Shown here piece by piece: positions 10,293 to 20,050 of a stretch of 64,000 bases of DNA; position 1 is the first letter of the stretch; each line of letters begins with the position of its first letter. Source of the DNA: Lacinutrix jangbogonensis (GTDB taxonomy: Bacteria > Bacteroidota > Bacteroidia > Flavobacteriales > Flavobacteriaceae); contig NZ_JSWF01000012.1 of NCBI RefSeq assembly GCF_000797445.1, positions 1 to 64,000 of the forward strand. The letters run 5' to 3'. Made by a program: the position numbers and the translations under genes. Below the pieces are notes generated by a model. That model had not been told where the DNA came from. It was given only the letters and a program-made list of their open reading frames with translations, and made no database searches.

Positions 10293-10835
10293 ATATAAGA
10301 CTATAACTTAATCAGAATCAATTTGAAGGATTATTTAACTTTTTTGAAATTTAGATTAATGAAAACATGAAATGTGATGCTTTTTTAAATGAAAACGCCC
10401 TTGGTTTAAAAAAACCTCTACAAAAAGGCTCTACAACTGTATTGTATTTATGGGTAAAATGTTTGATTTGGTTAGTAATTGAAACTTTTTTAAAGAAATT
10501 TAGTTTAATATCGAAAGCATATGCGTTTATTTTGTTATAAAAGTAAAGTCAGTTGTATTAATTTATGATATTTTCTTTGGTGGTTAATATTGAAAAAATA
10601 TATCTTCAAAAAACAATCAAGAAAATACAGTTATTATTAACCTTTAAAACCTAAATATTATGCTAGCACTTGCCAAAATTATTATCGATATTATATTATG
10701 GATATTTCTATAAAAAATTTGTAAAACTTAGTCTAGAATAAGTTTTAACTTTTTTTTATAAGAACAGTATTTGGCAAACATTAATTAATAGTATAATTTT
10801 GAAGCCTAATAACGGTAGATTATTTTCAATGCATT
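10293..10835. other. Long intergenic stretch with only a 17-codon ORF
   Basis: About 540 AT-rich bases separate the endonuclease gene from the small basic protein gene. The only open frame of note is 10660-10713 on the plus strand, encoding MLALAKIIIDIILWIFL, a 17-residue wholly hydrophobic peptide. It has no recognisable promoter box and may be chance. No RNA gene, repeat or remnant was recognised. Confidence 0.4.
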
Positions 10836-10988
10836 ATGAAGAAACAAACGTTTAAAATACTTGCTAAAGTGAATAAATTAATTTTACCAAGCTATACAAA
10901 GAGGAGATTAGATTTAAGTAAAGCCACAAAGGTACAGATGGCTATTTTTGGTTGGAAGTTATACGTCACCAAAAATGCATTAGATTAA
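10836..10988 (+). CDS. Small conserved basic protein (50 aa)
   Basis: A 50-residue ORF, MKKQTFKILAKVNKLILPSY followed by TKRRLDLSKATKVQ and ending YVTKNALD, with 13 Lys/Arg. Similar short basic proteins with LPSYTK and LDLxKATK are, from memory, widespread in Flavobacteriaceae and are often mislabelled as SsrA-binding protein. It has none of the SmpB fold, which needs about 150 residues. It lies about 100 bp upstream of tRNA-Arg on the same strand. Function unknown. Confidence 0.7.
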   Translation: MKKQTFKILAKVNKLILPSYTKRRLDLSKATKVQMAIFGWKLYVTKNALD

Positions 10989-11045
10989 TTATATCAATCA
11001 TTTTAAAGTTCATTTGATTTAAGTTTATTATTTTATGCTATAATC

Positions 11046-11076
11046 TTGACCATTATATAAAAAAAAGATATATTTG
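11046..11076 (+). promoter_or_regulatory. tRNA-Arg promoter
   Basis: TTG at 11046-11048 and TATATTTG at 11069-11076, spaced by 20 nt. The mature tRNA begins 13 nt after the -7 box. Confidence 0.75.
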
Positions 11077-11088
11077 CACCCACAAAAT

Positions 11089-11162
11089 GGCCTCGTGGCG
11101 CAACTGAATAGCGCACTTGATTACGGCTCAAGAGGTTACTGGTTTGAATCCAGTCGAGGTCA
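11089..11162 (+). tRNA. tRNA-Arg (ACG)
   Basis: A 74-nt cloverleaf without encoded CCA. Acceptor GGCCTCG pairs with CGAGGTC (one G-T). The anticodon stem is CTTGA/TCAAG with loop TTACGGC, giving anticodon ACG (read as ICG). The T-loop GGTTTGAATCC is canonical. Confidence 0.95.
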
Positions 11163-11164
11163 CA

Positions 11165-11196
11165 AAAAAGTCTGTACAGAAATGTGCAGACTTTTT
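11165..11196 (+). terminator. Terminator after tRNA-Arg
   Basis: AAAAAGTCTG pairs with CAGACTTTTT around a 12-nt loop, starting 3 nt after the tRNA. The right arm ends in a T run. Confidence 0.85.
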
Positions 11197-11248
11197 ATTT
11201 TTACATGAAATAGGCCTTCATTTATTACCTAAAAGAACAAGAACCTCT

Positions 11249-11434
11249 TTATTTTTTAATTCCCAATTTCACTAATATAGTTTCTAATAAACACCATTTT
11301 GTAAAAGCAGACTGTATTAAGTTTACGCCAATAAAAACGGTAAACCATATCCAATTTGGATGCACATAAACACTTAGTACAGCACTTAATAGTACCATTA
11401 TACCGACGATAACTCTAAAATACTTATTTAACAT
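11249..11434 (-). CDS. DUF2892 (YgaP-type) small membrane protein
   Basis: 61 residues with two hydrophobic helices separated by YVHPNWIWF, then LIQSAFTKWCLLETILVKLG, a typical DUF2892 ending. It lies 15 bp after the RND permease gene and is the last gene of the TolC-adaptor-RND operon. DUF2892 proteins often accompany rhodanese or efflux genes; their function is not established. Confidence 0.85.
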   Translation of the reverse strand: MLNKYFRVIVGIMVLLSAVLSVYVHPNWIWFTVFIGVNLIQSAFTKWCLLETILVKLGIKK

Positions 11435-11449
11435 TTTTATTAGTTTTAA

Positions 11450-14400
11450 TTATTTATAATTCTTCTTTTCAATCATATAATATACTAATGGCACAACCAA
11501 TAAGGTTAATACTGTGGAAACAATAGTTCCACCCATTAATGAAATCGCTAGGCCTTGGAAAATGGGATCAAATAAAATCACGAATGCTCCAATTACAACC
11601 GTTCCAGCTGTTAATAAAATTGGTGTTGTACGTACTGCTCCTGCTTCAATTGCTGCTTGTTTAAGTGGCACACCTTCGGCTGTTCTTAGGTTGATAAAAT
11701 CGATTAGTAATACCGAATTCCGTACCATAATTCCTGCTAAAGCAATCATTCCAATAAACGAAGTTGCAGTAAAAAAGGCTCCCATAATCCAGTGCCCTAG
11801 AATAATCCCGATTAAGGATAAAGGGATTGCAACCATCATTACAATTGGAGCTTTAAAGTTTTGGAACCAACCAACAATTAAAATGTAAATCAAGATAATA
11901 GCGCCTAAAAAGGCAATACCTAAATCTCTAAATACTTCTAAAGTAATTTGCCATTCTCCATCCCATTTTACAGTATAGTTATCTTCAAAATCTGGCTGGC
12001 CCAAATACATTTCGTTTAACTCATAACCTTTTGGTAATGGTATTTCTTTCAACTTTTCTTCCATTCCTAAAATTGCATAAGCAGGACTTTCTAATGCTCC
12101 AGCCATATCTGCCATGACATAAACCACACGTTTTTGGTTTTTACGATAAATGCTTTTTGCAGCTGTAGTTTTTGTAATGTCTACCAAATCTGCAATTGGA
12201 ACCATGTTTCCTTGTTTCGATTTTACTTTTAATTGCGAAATATCAGAAATTGTCGATTTCTCCTTTTCATCTAAAGCCAATACTAATCCAATTTGGTTTA
12301 CAGCATTTTCATTATATATATTGGTGATTGCTCTGTTTGATAATGCCATATTCATGGTGTAGGTAATTTGTTGTGGAGCAACACCATATAACATTGCTTT
12401 TTCTTTATTAATGTCAAATTGATATTCAGTTTGATCGTCTTCCACCATCCAATCAATATCAACAACATCATCTGTATTCTTCAAAATATTCTGAACGCTA
12501 TTTGCTATTTTAATTTGCTCGTTATAATCAGGACCATAAACCTCTGCTACAATAGTCGATAATACAGGTGGTCCAGGAGGTACTTCAACCAACTTGACAT
12601 TAGCATTGTATTTTGAAGCAATTTTTTGAATATCTGGTCGTAATAATTTTACAATACCGTGACTTTGAATATCACGTTCACCTTTATCAATTAAATTCAC
12701 TTGAATATCTGCCATATTACTACCGCCACGTAAATCGTAATGACGTACCAAACCATTAAATGTTATTGGAGCAGAAGTACCAACATAGTTTTGATAATTT
12801 ACAACTTCTGGTCGTGTAGCTAAATATTGCGAAATCTCTTGAGTTACAACTCCGGTACGTTCTAAGGTTGTGCCTTCTGGCATATCAATTACTACTTGAA
12901 ATTCGTTTTTATTATCAAAAGGCAACATTTTTACAGCAACCGAATTTGTGAAAAATAAGACCATTGTTGCCAATAATACCACAAAAGTTCCTATTAAAAA
13001 CAACCAACGTTTTCTTTTGCTTTCTAATAAAGGGCGTTCAAATTGGTTGTAGATTTTATATATAAGTGTGTCTTCTACAGCTTTTTCCGGTTTGTTTTCT
13101 GCTCCTTTTTTATCTTTTTCTCTTAAAAAAATATAACCTAAATACGGCGTAATGGTTAAGGCTACAAATAGGGATAAAATCATTGCAATTGACGCTCCAA
13201 TTGGCATTGGTGCCATATATGGTCCCATCAGTCCAGATACAAAAGCCATTGGTAATACAGATGCAATGACAGTAAATGTTGCTAGAATTGTTGGGTTTCC
13301 AACTTCGTTAATGGCATATAAGGCTGCTTGTTTAAAAGGCAAGCGTTTCATTTTATAATGCCTGTGCATGTTTTCGGCAATAATAATAGAGTCATCTACT
13401 ACAATTCCTGTGACGAATACCAAAGCAAACAATGTGATTCTGTTTAACGTATAATCCATCATATAGTAACTCAATAACGTTAATGCAAACGTAATTGGAA
13501 CAGATAAAAACACTACCAATCCACCACGCCAGCCCATCGCCAACATTACAACCAGAGTTACTGCAAAGATGGAGCCTATGAGGTGCCACAATAATTCGGA
13601 CACTTTATTGGATGCAGTTTCTCCATAATTTCTAGTAACTTCAACATGTACATCGTCAGGAATTAAAGTAGCACGCAAATGTTCTACTTTATCTATAATG
13701 ATTTCAGCAATTTTCATGGCATCTGCACCTTTTCTTTTTGCAACTGAAATGGTTACAGCAGGATATTCCGATTTATAATCTGAAGACTTTATACTTCCTT
13801 TTCCAAACCCTAAACTCACATAGTTTTGAGGTATTTCTGGACCATCAATAATTTCTGCGATTTGCTTTAAATAAATAGGCTGGTTTTGTTGTACACCAAC
13901 CACCAAGTTTTCAACATCTGTAACAGATTCTAAAAACTTGCCAGTATTTATCAGGAATTCGGTATCGTTTTTATCAAAACTTCCAGCACTCATTTGACTG
14001 TTGCTTGATGTAATCATTTTAGAAACAGACAAGAAATCTAATCCGCTTGATGCTAGTTTATCTTTATCTAAAACCACACGTAATTGTCGATTTCTTCCTC
14101 CAATTTTATGCGTAATCGCTACATCGTTTACCTTTTTTATTTCAGCTTCAAGCTCTTGAGCCATTTGGTTTAATTGGTAATCATCATAATTCTCGCTCCA
14201 CAATGTTAAGCCTAACATCGGGACATCATCAATAGCACGTGTTTTTACTAACGGAAACGTTACGCCTTCTGGCATTTCGTCCATGTGCTTATTAATTTCG
14301 TTGTATAATTTTACAAAAGAACGCTCAATATCTTCGCCAACATAAAATTGTACGATAACCATTCCTTGTTCTTTCATAGATGTAGAATACACATATTCCA

Positions 14401-14644
14401 CGCCTTTAATATTCGAAATTAATTGCTCTAATGGCTTAATCACACGTGATTCTACTTCAGTAGGACTTGCACCAGGATAACCTATAAAAATGTCTGCCAT
14501 TGGCACATCAATTTGTGGTTCTTCCTCACGCGGAATTAAAAACGAACTATAGACTCCAACGACCATAAACACAATCATTAACAATATTGTTAACTTCGAT
14601 TGCATAAAGACTTTGGCTATTTTTCCTGCGATTCCTTCTTTCAT
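11450..14644 (-). CDS. Efflux RND transporter permease (AcrB/HAE1-like)
   Basis: 1064 residues, the family length. The layout is typical: TM1 near 15-35, a large periplasmic porter domain (PREEEPQIDVP, YPGASPTEVE), a membrane block at about 350-540, a second periplasmic domain, and a C-terminal membrane block. The start is taken at the internal ATG giving MKEGIAGKIAKVFMQSK. The 14 codons before it come from an intergenic repeat (FSPSWEW) and are not family sequence. It forms a tripartite pump with the adaptor and TolC encoded upstream. Whether substrates are drugs or metals cannot be read from the sequence. Confidence 0.94.
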   Translation of the reverse strand: MKEGIAGKIAKVFMQSKLTILLMIVFMVVGVYSSFLIPREEEPQIDVPMADIFIGYPGASPTEVESRVIKPLEQLISNIKGVEYVYSTSMKEQGMVIVQFYVGEDIERSFVKLYNEINKHMDEMPEGVTFPLVKTRAIDDVPMLGLTLWSENYDDYQLNQMAQELEAEIKKVNDVAITHKIGGRNRQLRVVLDKDKLASSGLDFLSVSKMITSSNSQMSAGSFDKNDTEFLINTGKFLESVTDVENLVVGVQQNQPIYLKQIAEIIDGPEIPQNYVSLGFGKGSIKSSDYKSEYPAVTISVAKRKGADAMKIAEIIIDKVEHLRATLIPDDVHVEVTRNYGETASNKVSELLWHLIGSIFAVTLVVMLAMGWRGGLVVFLSVPITFALTLLSYYMMDYTLNRITLFALVFVTGIVVDDSIIIAENMHRHYKMKRLPFKQAALYAINEVGNPTILATFTVIASVLPMAFVSGLMGPYMAPMPIGASIAMILSLFVALTITPYLGYIFLREKDKKGAENKPEKAVEDTLIYKIYNQFERPLLESKRKRWLFLIGTFVVLLATMVLFFTNSVAVKMLPFDNKNEFQVVIDMPEGTTLERTGVVTQEISQYLATRPEVVNYQNYVGTSAPITFNGLVRHYDLRGGSNMADIQVNLIDKGERDIQSHGIVKLLRPDIQKIASKYNANVKLVEVPPGPPVLSTIVAEVYGPDYNEQIKIANSVQNILKNTDDVVDIDWMVEDDQTEYQFDINKEKAMLYGVAPQQITYTMNMALSNRAITNIYNENAVNQIGLVLALDEKEKSTISDISQLKVKSKQGNMVPIADLVDITKTTAAKSIYRKNQKRVVYVMADMAGALESPAYAILGMEEKLKEIPLPKGYELNEMYLGQPDFEDNYTVKWDGEWQITLEVFRDLGIAFLGAIILIYILIVGWFQNFKAPIVMMVAIPLSLIGIILGHWIMGAFFTATSFIGMIALAGIMVRNSVLLIDFINLRTAEGVPLKQAAIEAGAVRTTPILLTAGTVVIGAFVILFDPIFQGLAISLMGGTIVSTVLTLLVVPLVYYMIEKKNYK

Positions 14645-14661
14645 TGCATTATTTTTTTTCC

Positions 14662-14812
14662 ATTCCCACGAAGGTGAGAATCTCAATTCTGTATTTTTTT
14701 GGCCGTTTTAACAGGCTATCCACTATATCTTTTTACTTGTTCTCGATACAAATTTGCTAAGGCAAATGCACTCGAACTGACGTAAAAAGGATGCCGTTTC
14801 TATCCTTAACGG
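14662..14812 (-). repeat. Dispersed intergenic repeat, copy 2, with adjoining hairpin repeat
   Basis: Read on the minus strand it has CGTTAAGG...GGCATCC plus T run, an inner inverted repeat (ATTTGC...GCAAAT) with flanks CAGTTCGAG and TCGAGAAC, then AAAAAGATATAGTGGATAG as in copies 1 and 3. It ends in TTCGTGGGAATGG, shared with the hairpin at 50993-51010. It fills the gap between adaptor and permease genes inside the efflux operon. Confidence 0.6.
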
Positions 14813-14822
14813 AACTTTTTAA

Positions 14823-15899
14823 TTATTGAACACTAACTTTCGCTCCATTAAATAATTTTCCTTCGGCAGAAACAATGTAGGCTTCATCTGCATTTAAACC
14901 AGATAATACTTCTATTTGATTTCCAAAAGTTCTACCTAAACGCAACCAACGTAATAATGCTGTTCCACTTTGACTTACTGTGTAAATCCCAGATAATTGT
15001 CCTTTGGTTACTATTGCTTCAGTTGGAATTAGAACGAGTTCTGATTTTGCTTTTCTTTCTACAGGAAACTGAACCGTTGTAAACATTCCAGATAAAATAT
15101 TTGCATCTGTTTTGTCTAAATCTATTTTTACTAAATATTGTCCTCCTGTATTTTTGGCAGATGTACTAATTTCTGTCACTTTTCCTTTAATAGTTTTGTT
15201 AATGGACTTTACTAAAACATCAACTGTAGTCCCTTGTTTGATTTCAGATATCTCTGTTTCTGGAACCATTGCCATCACTTCAAAATCACCTGGAGTTTCA
15301 ATACTTATTAGTGGTATTCCAGGATTTGCCATATTTCCAGCTTCAACATTTTTACTAGTTATTGTTCCGTTAAAAGGTGCTGTAATATTACTATACACAA
15401 ACTGTGCATTAATTTCGTTTTTCATTTGGTTTGTAGATTCTAAACGTGCTTTTGCTATTTCAAAATTAGCAGTCATATCGTCCATTTCTTTTTGCGATGC
15501 ACTATTATCAGCAAACAAGTTTTTAAAGCGTTTGTAGTCTTTTTGAGCATTATTATAAGCAGCAGTAGCTTCTGTAATTCCTGCATTTACTTGAGCACGT
15601 TTTGCTTGTAGATCAGAATTATTTATGGACATTAATAATTGTCCTTTGCGCACTTTATCTCCAACATTGACGTGTATTTTATTAACGTAACCCATCATTC
15701 TGGTGCTTAAATCTGCACTATTTGTTGCTTGAATTTTTCCGCTAACGCTTAAAAACGGACTGTTACTATTGGCAACTACTTTGCTTGTTTTTACACTTAT
15801 TGCTGGCGAATTGCCCTCAACTAATTTTTTATCTTCGCTACCACAACTCGCTAATAATAAAGCCACAGAAAGTGTAACAATTGTATATATTTTTTTCAT
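14823..15899 (-). CDS. RND efflux periplasmic adaptor (MFP) lipoprotein
   Basis: 358 residues starting with a lipoprotein signal (LLLASCGSED). A biotinyl-lipoyl half-motif is near 70-95 (GKIQATNSADLSTRM, VGDKVRKGQLL), then a coiled-coil hairpin (about 100-160), the second lipoyl half (YSNITAPFNGTITSKNVEAG), a beta-barrel and a membrane-proximal domain. It links the RND permease to TolC. It is second in the operon. The following gap to the permease gene is filled by a repeat element. Confidence 0.92.
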   Translation of the reverse strand: MKKIYTIVTLSVALLLASCGSEDKKLVEGNSPAISVKTSKVVANSNSPFLSVSGKIQATNSADLSTRMMGYVNKIHVNVGDKVRKGQLLMSINNSDLQAKRAQVNAGITEATAAYNNAQKDYKRFKNLFADNSASQKEMDDMTANFEIAKARLESTNQMKNEINAQFVYSNITAPFNGTITSKNVEAGNMANPGIPLISIETPGDFEVMAMVPETEISEIKQGTTVDVLVKSINKTIKGKVTEISTSAKNTGGQYLVKIDLDKTDANILSGMFTTVQFPVERKAKSELVLIPTEAIVTKGQLSGIYTVSQSGTALLRWLRLGRTFGNQIEVLSGLNADEAYIVSAEGKLFNGAKVSVQ

Positions 15900-15964
15900 C
15901 TTATATTTTTTTTAGCAAGAATATTTGTCTTGGCTCTTGGTTCTATTATCTTGTTTCTCTTTTA

Positions 15965-17269
15965 TTATTTAGTTAAAAATTGTAAATACGCTTGTGTGTA
16001 ATTGTATTCAAATATGGTTTGGTAATACTCTAATTGTTTTTGCGAATATTGTGTTTCAGCCATTAGTAAATCTGATGTTTTTTCTAAACCTTCTTTAAAT
16101 CTGTTGGTTCTAATTCTTAAAGACTCTTCAGATTGTTTTAATGCTAAAGTTGTTAGTTTTAATTTGTTTTTAGCATCTAAAAAAGCACGTTTTGCTTTAT
16201 TTAATTCTAAATTGCTTTTAGATACATATTGCTTGTATTCTAATTTAGATTGTTCGAATTTCGATTTGCTTTTTTGTGCTTTTCCAAAACGCTTAGAACC
16301 TTGAAAAATATCCCAACTTAATTGTGCTCCAAAAAGATAGCCATTAGAATCACCTTGAAAAATTTTGTCATCATACAGTTCATAACTTCCAAAAGCGTTT
16401 AGCCTTGGTAAAAAAGCCATTTTATCAGCTTTGGTGATAGCTTCGTAAGCATTTGAAGCTAGTTGCATTGCTTTGATGTCTGAACGGTTTTCAGAGATTA
16501 CTTTGTCTTCAATTGTAACGTTTGAAACTTCCAAACTATCTGTTGGTGTGTATATCACATAGGACTCGTCATTCATTAAAAAAGATAAATAATTTGAAGC
16601 ATTTTGCACATTACTTTTTGCTGTTTGTAACTGGTTTTGCACCTCTGTTACGCGTACTTCAACATTCAAAACATCTGCACGTTGTAAGTACCCTTGTTTA
16701 AAACGATTATCTGCTAATTTTTGATTAGCATTAGCCGCCGTTAACGCTTTTTCTAAAACAGCAACAGCTTTGTAGGCTAATTGCAACTGCATGTATGCTT
16801 TCTCAACCTCAAAAGCTAGAAAATCTTGTGTGCGTTCTGTTTTTAAAGAGATGGCTTCCATTTTCGACTTAGCAGCTTTACGTTGATAAATACCGTCTAA
16901 ATTTATAAGTGGTTGCAAAATCTCAAACTTTGTAGCATAATTTTCAATTTGAGTAGGATCATTTAATAATGCAGGATTAAAATCGCTTTGAGTTAAAATT
17001 TCCTGATTTAATTTAGACCCAAAAGCCATTAACGGATTTGTAGTTGCCATTGCAGTATGACTAGCTGTAATGTTTGGCAGAAACACAGCACTAGTTTGTT
17101 TGTAATCTGCTTTAGCTTGCTTAAACTCTTCTTCAGAAATCTTAATGCTAGTGTTGTTTTCGGAGACTTTAGATAAGACTTCTGTTTTTGTAATTGGAAC
17201 CAATTCTTGCGCTTGCGCGGATAAAGTAAAAACTGAGAGTAATAATGGTATATAAAAAGGGTTTTTCAT
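15965..17269 (-). CDS. TolC-family outer-membrane efflux channel
   Basis: 434 residues with an N-terminal signal (LLLSVFTLSAQAQE) and two homologous alpha-helical halves rich in Q, K, A and N, typical of the outer-membrane efflux protein family. First gene of a four-gene operon (TolC, adaptor, RND, DUF2892). Its promoter carries a GTAAC-N4-GTTAC dyad 22 nt upstream of the -7 box, suggesting activation by a Crp/Fnr-type regulator (inference). Confidence 0.92.
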   Translation of the reverse strand: MKNPFYIPLLLSVFTLSAQAQELVPITKTEVLSKVSENNTSIKISEEEFKQAKADYKQTSAVFLPNITASHTAMATTNPLMAFGSKLNQEILTQSDFNPALLNDPTQIENYATKFEILQPLINLDGIYQRKAAKSKMEAISLKTERTQDFLAFEVEKAYMQLQLAYKAVAVLEKALTAANANQKLADNRFKQGYLQRADVLNVEVRVTEVQNQLQTAKSNVQNASNYLSFLMNDESYVIYTPTDSLEVSNVTIEDKVISENRSDIKAMQLASNAYEAITKADKMAFLPRLNAFGSYELYDDKIFQGDSNGYLFGAQLSWDIFQGSKRFGKAQKSKSKFEQSKLEYKQYVSKSNLELNKAKRAFLDAKNKLKLTTLALKQSEESLRIRTNRFKEGLEKTSDLLMAETQYSQKQLEYYQTIFEYNYTQAYLQFLTK

Positions 17270-17291
17270 TTAAACTAATAATTTGATACTA

Positions 17292-17335
17292 CAAAAGTAT
17301 ACTTAAGAAAGGTAGAAGTCAGTAACAAAAGTTAC
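17292..17335 (-). promoter_or_regulatory. Promoter with Crp/Fnr-like activator site for the RND operon
   Basis: On the minus strand the dyad GTAACTTTTGTTAC (17335-17322) is followed by 22 nt and then the -7 box TACTTTTG (17299-17292). Estimating the start about 5 nt after the box, the dyad centre lies near -41.5, the class II activator position. The same dyad, spacing and box occur at 30353-30310. Confidence 0.7.
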
Positions 17336-17407
17336 CAACCAAAAAGGGCACTTATAAGAAAGTATAGTATGTTTTTTGGTTTGCATGATTTACTTTTGTA
17401 GAACACT

Positions 17408-18406
17408 ATGGATTCACTTACTCAAATAATATTAGGAGCAGCAGTTGGAGAGGTTGTTTTAGGTAATAAAGTTGGAAATAAGGCTATGCTTTATGGTGCT
17501 ATTGCTGGAACTATTCCAGATTTTGATGTTTTTGCTTCTTACTTTACAGATACTGTTACAGCACTTTCCATTCATCGTGGATTTACACATTCTATTGTGT
17601 TTTCTGTGCTTTTTGCGCCCATACTTGGTTGGCTTGTGTCGCGTTATGAAACTTTTAGAAATTTTAAAAGTTGGTCTTGGTTGTTTTTCTGGGCATTTGT
17701 AACACATCCTATTTTAGATGCGCATACTACTTGGGGAACACAATTATTTTGGCCTTTTGATTTAAGATTGGCTTTTAAAACCATTTTTGTTATCGATCCG
17801 CTTTATACTTTGCCTTTTTTAATGTTTTTAGTTTTGGCTATGCGACAAAAGCGAACGTCTAAAAAGCGTCAATTTTATAATAGAATAGGCTTAATGGTGA
17901 GTTCAAGTTATTTAGTGCTTACATTTCTTTTAAAATGGATTGCGTTTATTCAATTTCAATCTGCTTTAGAAATTCAAAACATAGAGTATTTGCAATTAGA
18001 TACTAGACCTTCTCCAATGAACACAATCCTTTGGAGTGCTAATATTGAAACAGAAGATGCTTATTTATTGGGGAATTATTCATTTTTTGATACGCAACCA
18101 ATAACTTTTGAATCTTATCCTAAAAACCATGAGCTATTAGGTAATCTTGTTAATCACGAAAATGTACAGCGGATGATTTCTATCTCTCAAGGATGGTACA
18201 CAATAGCGAAAGAAAATGGGAGTCTTTATTTTAACGATTTACGCTTTGGTCTTTTAAGTTTGGAACCAAAAGCTCAAAACTTTGTTTTTAAGTATAAAAT
18301 AGAAGGAGATGGTTTTGGAAATGTTCAATTTGTAGAGGCGCCTAAAGATAATCGTGATGGAAAAAAGTTGTTATCTCAATTGTGGTTGCGCTTAAAAGGG
18401 AATTAA
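17408..18406 (+). CDS. Membrane-bound metal-dependent hydrolase (YdjM/YbcI-like)
   Basis: 332 residues. The N-terminus MDSLTQIILGAAVGE and the motifs GTIPDFD, HRGFTHS and HPILDAHTTWGT are the conserved His/Asp positions of this DUF457-type family. Several membrane helices lie between residues 20 and 190; the C-terminal 140 residues are soluble. A -7 box TACTTTTG sits at 17391-17398, 9 nt before the ATG. It is divergent from the TolC gene. Substrate unknown. Confidence 0.85.
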   Translation: MDSLTQIILGAAVGEVVLGNKVGNKAMLYGAIAGTIPDFDVFASYFTDTVTALSIHRGFTHSIVFSVLFAPILGWLVSRYETFRNFKSWSWLFFWAFVTHPILDAHTTWGTQLFWPFDLRLAFKTIFVIDPLYTLPFLMFLVLAMRQKRTSKKRQFYNRIGLMVSSSYLVLTFLLKWIAFIQFQSALEIQNIEYLQLDTRPSPMNTILWSANIETEDAYLLGNYSFFDTQPITFESYPKNHELLGNLVNHENVQRMISISQGWYTIAKENGSLYFNDLRFGLLSLEPKAQNFVFKYKIEGDGFGNVQFVEAPKDNRDGKKLLSQLWLRLKGN

Positions 18407-18443
18407 AAATAGAAGTAGAATAGTTGTAAGATAACTGACAACA

Positions 18444-18472
18444 AAAAAGCACTTATAATTTCTTATAAATGC
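18444..18472 (-). terminator. Probable terminator for the minus-strand kelch gene
   Basis: GCACTTATAA and TTATAAATGC (one wobble) form a 10-bp stem with a 4-nt loop. In the minus direction it is followed by a run of six T. It lies about 180 bp past the kelch-gene stop. Confidence 0.5.
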
Positions 18473-18653
18473 CTTTAACTAACTAACCAAAACTGATAAC
18501 CACATCAGTTTACTTTTCTCGTGTCTCCGTGATCTTCAGTTACAACATTCATTATTTTTATATTTAAATAAATGAATTTAAAAAACTGAATGACTGGATT
18601 CATCGTTTTAAATTTTTGATATTTTGATTTGTATTTTTGATCATCTAATTATT

Positions 18654-19979
18654 TTAATTTTTATAAATAGTTACCTTAAAAACCTTACTGCTAGCTTTAC
18701 TTTGACTTCCATTATTATTGAAGAAAATATTCTCTTTTGTACTCTCAATGGCACCATAAATATAACCGACTAGATTGTTTCCTTTTTTTAGCTTATTGAA
18801 ATTTAAAATATCATTTTCCAAATACATGTTTTGACTTTTTATAGGAATAAACTCTGCTGCAGACCCTAAAAATCCTGGCATTTTTACGCCTAAATTTTTT
18901 TCTACCATAGTGCTGTCTTCATGTCTTACTATCATGCTAATTGTTTTAACAAAAGGAACATCGTCATCTTGAACTAACGCACCAGCTTCATTAAACTGAA
19001 ATTGACTCATGCCACCAAAAAAGATGGTGTACATCTCATTTTTTTTAGAATCATACATAGGGATTTTTGCACTATGATATTGACTGAGAAGTTGACGAAA
19101 TTCATTATTTACTTTATAACCACTTTCATTTATATCTACCGAGTTTAACCATGGGAGATTAACATCGTATTGAAAAACGCCACTAAAAATTGTAAAGCCT
19201 TGTTCACCATTTGGGAATATTTGAGGCACCATATTATAATCTCTTCGATGTAAGTTTTTTTGGTCTTTAGTGGCAGAATAATTGTTTATTGAAAGATTAA
19301 TACCGTCATCACGGATTTCAAATTTTCTAATCTCATCTGTATAATTCTGTATAAACCCTGGTCCGTGATCTGGTTCCATTGGATTGTATCTTCCTTCAAA
19401 ATATTGTCCTCCACACAAATAAAAGGTGTTATTTAAGTACCCTAACTGTCCACCTGTTACAGCTAAATTATCATTGCTTATTTGTCTAAAAAAAGGAGTA
19501 ATGCTGGTTTTATTGATAATTGCATCTGCTAAGCCATCAATATCTATTGCTGTTAAATTATTGTATGTAACATGGTCCTGTGCAGTTTCACTGTAACCAT
19601 AACCACCAATAACATATAATGTATTCTCTCTATGATGAAATTCTTGGTTTGTAGCTTGTAATTACTCAAAAATAGAAGGAGATAAAACGCTTAAATCTGT
19701 ACTCCAGGTTTTATTGTTTTCTGGGTCTATTAAGAAAACATTTTTATTATTCTCATTTTGTCTAAAGGCTTCAAAAGGTCTCATTTTATGAAGTCCTTCA
19801 ATTCTGCCTCCTAGTATTAACCATTTTCCATCACTTGTTTTCCCTAACGAATATGAGTGTACTCCTGGTGCATCTGTAATTGTTAATGGTTCAATTTTGA
19901 CCATAGATTGTTCTTGAGCAGAGTTGCAGCTTATTATAAATAAAGCGATAAAAAACGAAAAAATTGTATTTGTTTTCAT
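18654..19979 (-). pseudogene. Kelch-like lipoprotein gene interrupted by one in-frame stop
   Basis: The frame runs 442 codons but is cut by TAA at 19664-19662. Upstream (105 aa) begins MKTNTIFSFFIALFIISCNS, a lipoprotein signal, then kelch-like WLILGGRI. Downstream the same frame continues LQATNQEFHHRENTLYVIGG with further kelch blades (FYLCGGQYFEGRYN, YTIFFGGMSQ). A single C-to-T change (CAA to TAA) explains the break, since no frame change is needed. So this is either a recent nonsense mutation, a sequencing error, or readthrough. Blade motifs suggest a six- or seven-bladed propeller; ligand unknown. Confidence 0.8.
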
Positions 19980-20050
19980 TGAGTATTATTAATTATAAAA
20001 CAAATTTAGAATTAATAAAAAGCTTAAAATGTATCTAATGTTACACAAGG

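Noticed and set aside
10660-10713. 17-codon hydrophobic ORF as a type I toxin
   Set aside because: No antisense RNA promoter, repeat or homologue is recognisable; it is listed only as content of the gap.
10836-10988. Small basic protein as true SmpB (tmRNA partner)
   Set aside because: 50 residues cannot form the SmpB OB fold, and no tmRNA was seen nearby.
14645-14686. 14-residue N-terminal extension of the RND permease
   Set aside because: It is translated from an intergenic repeat; the family begins at MKEGIAGKIAKV.
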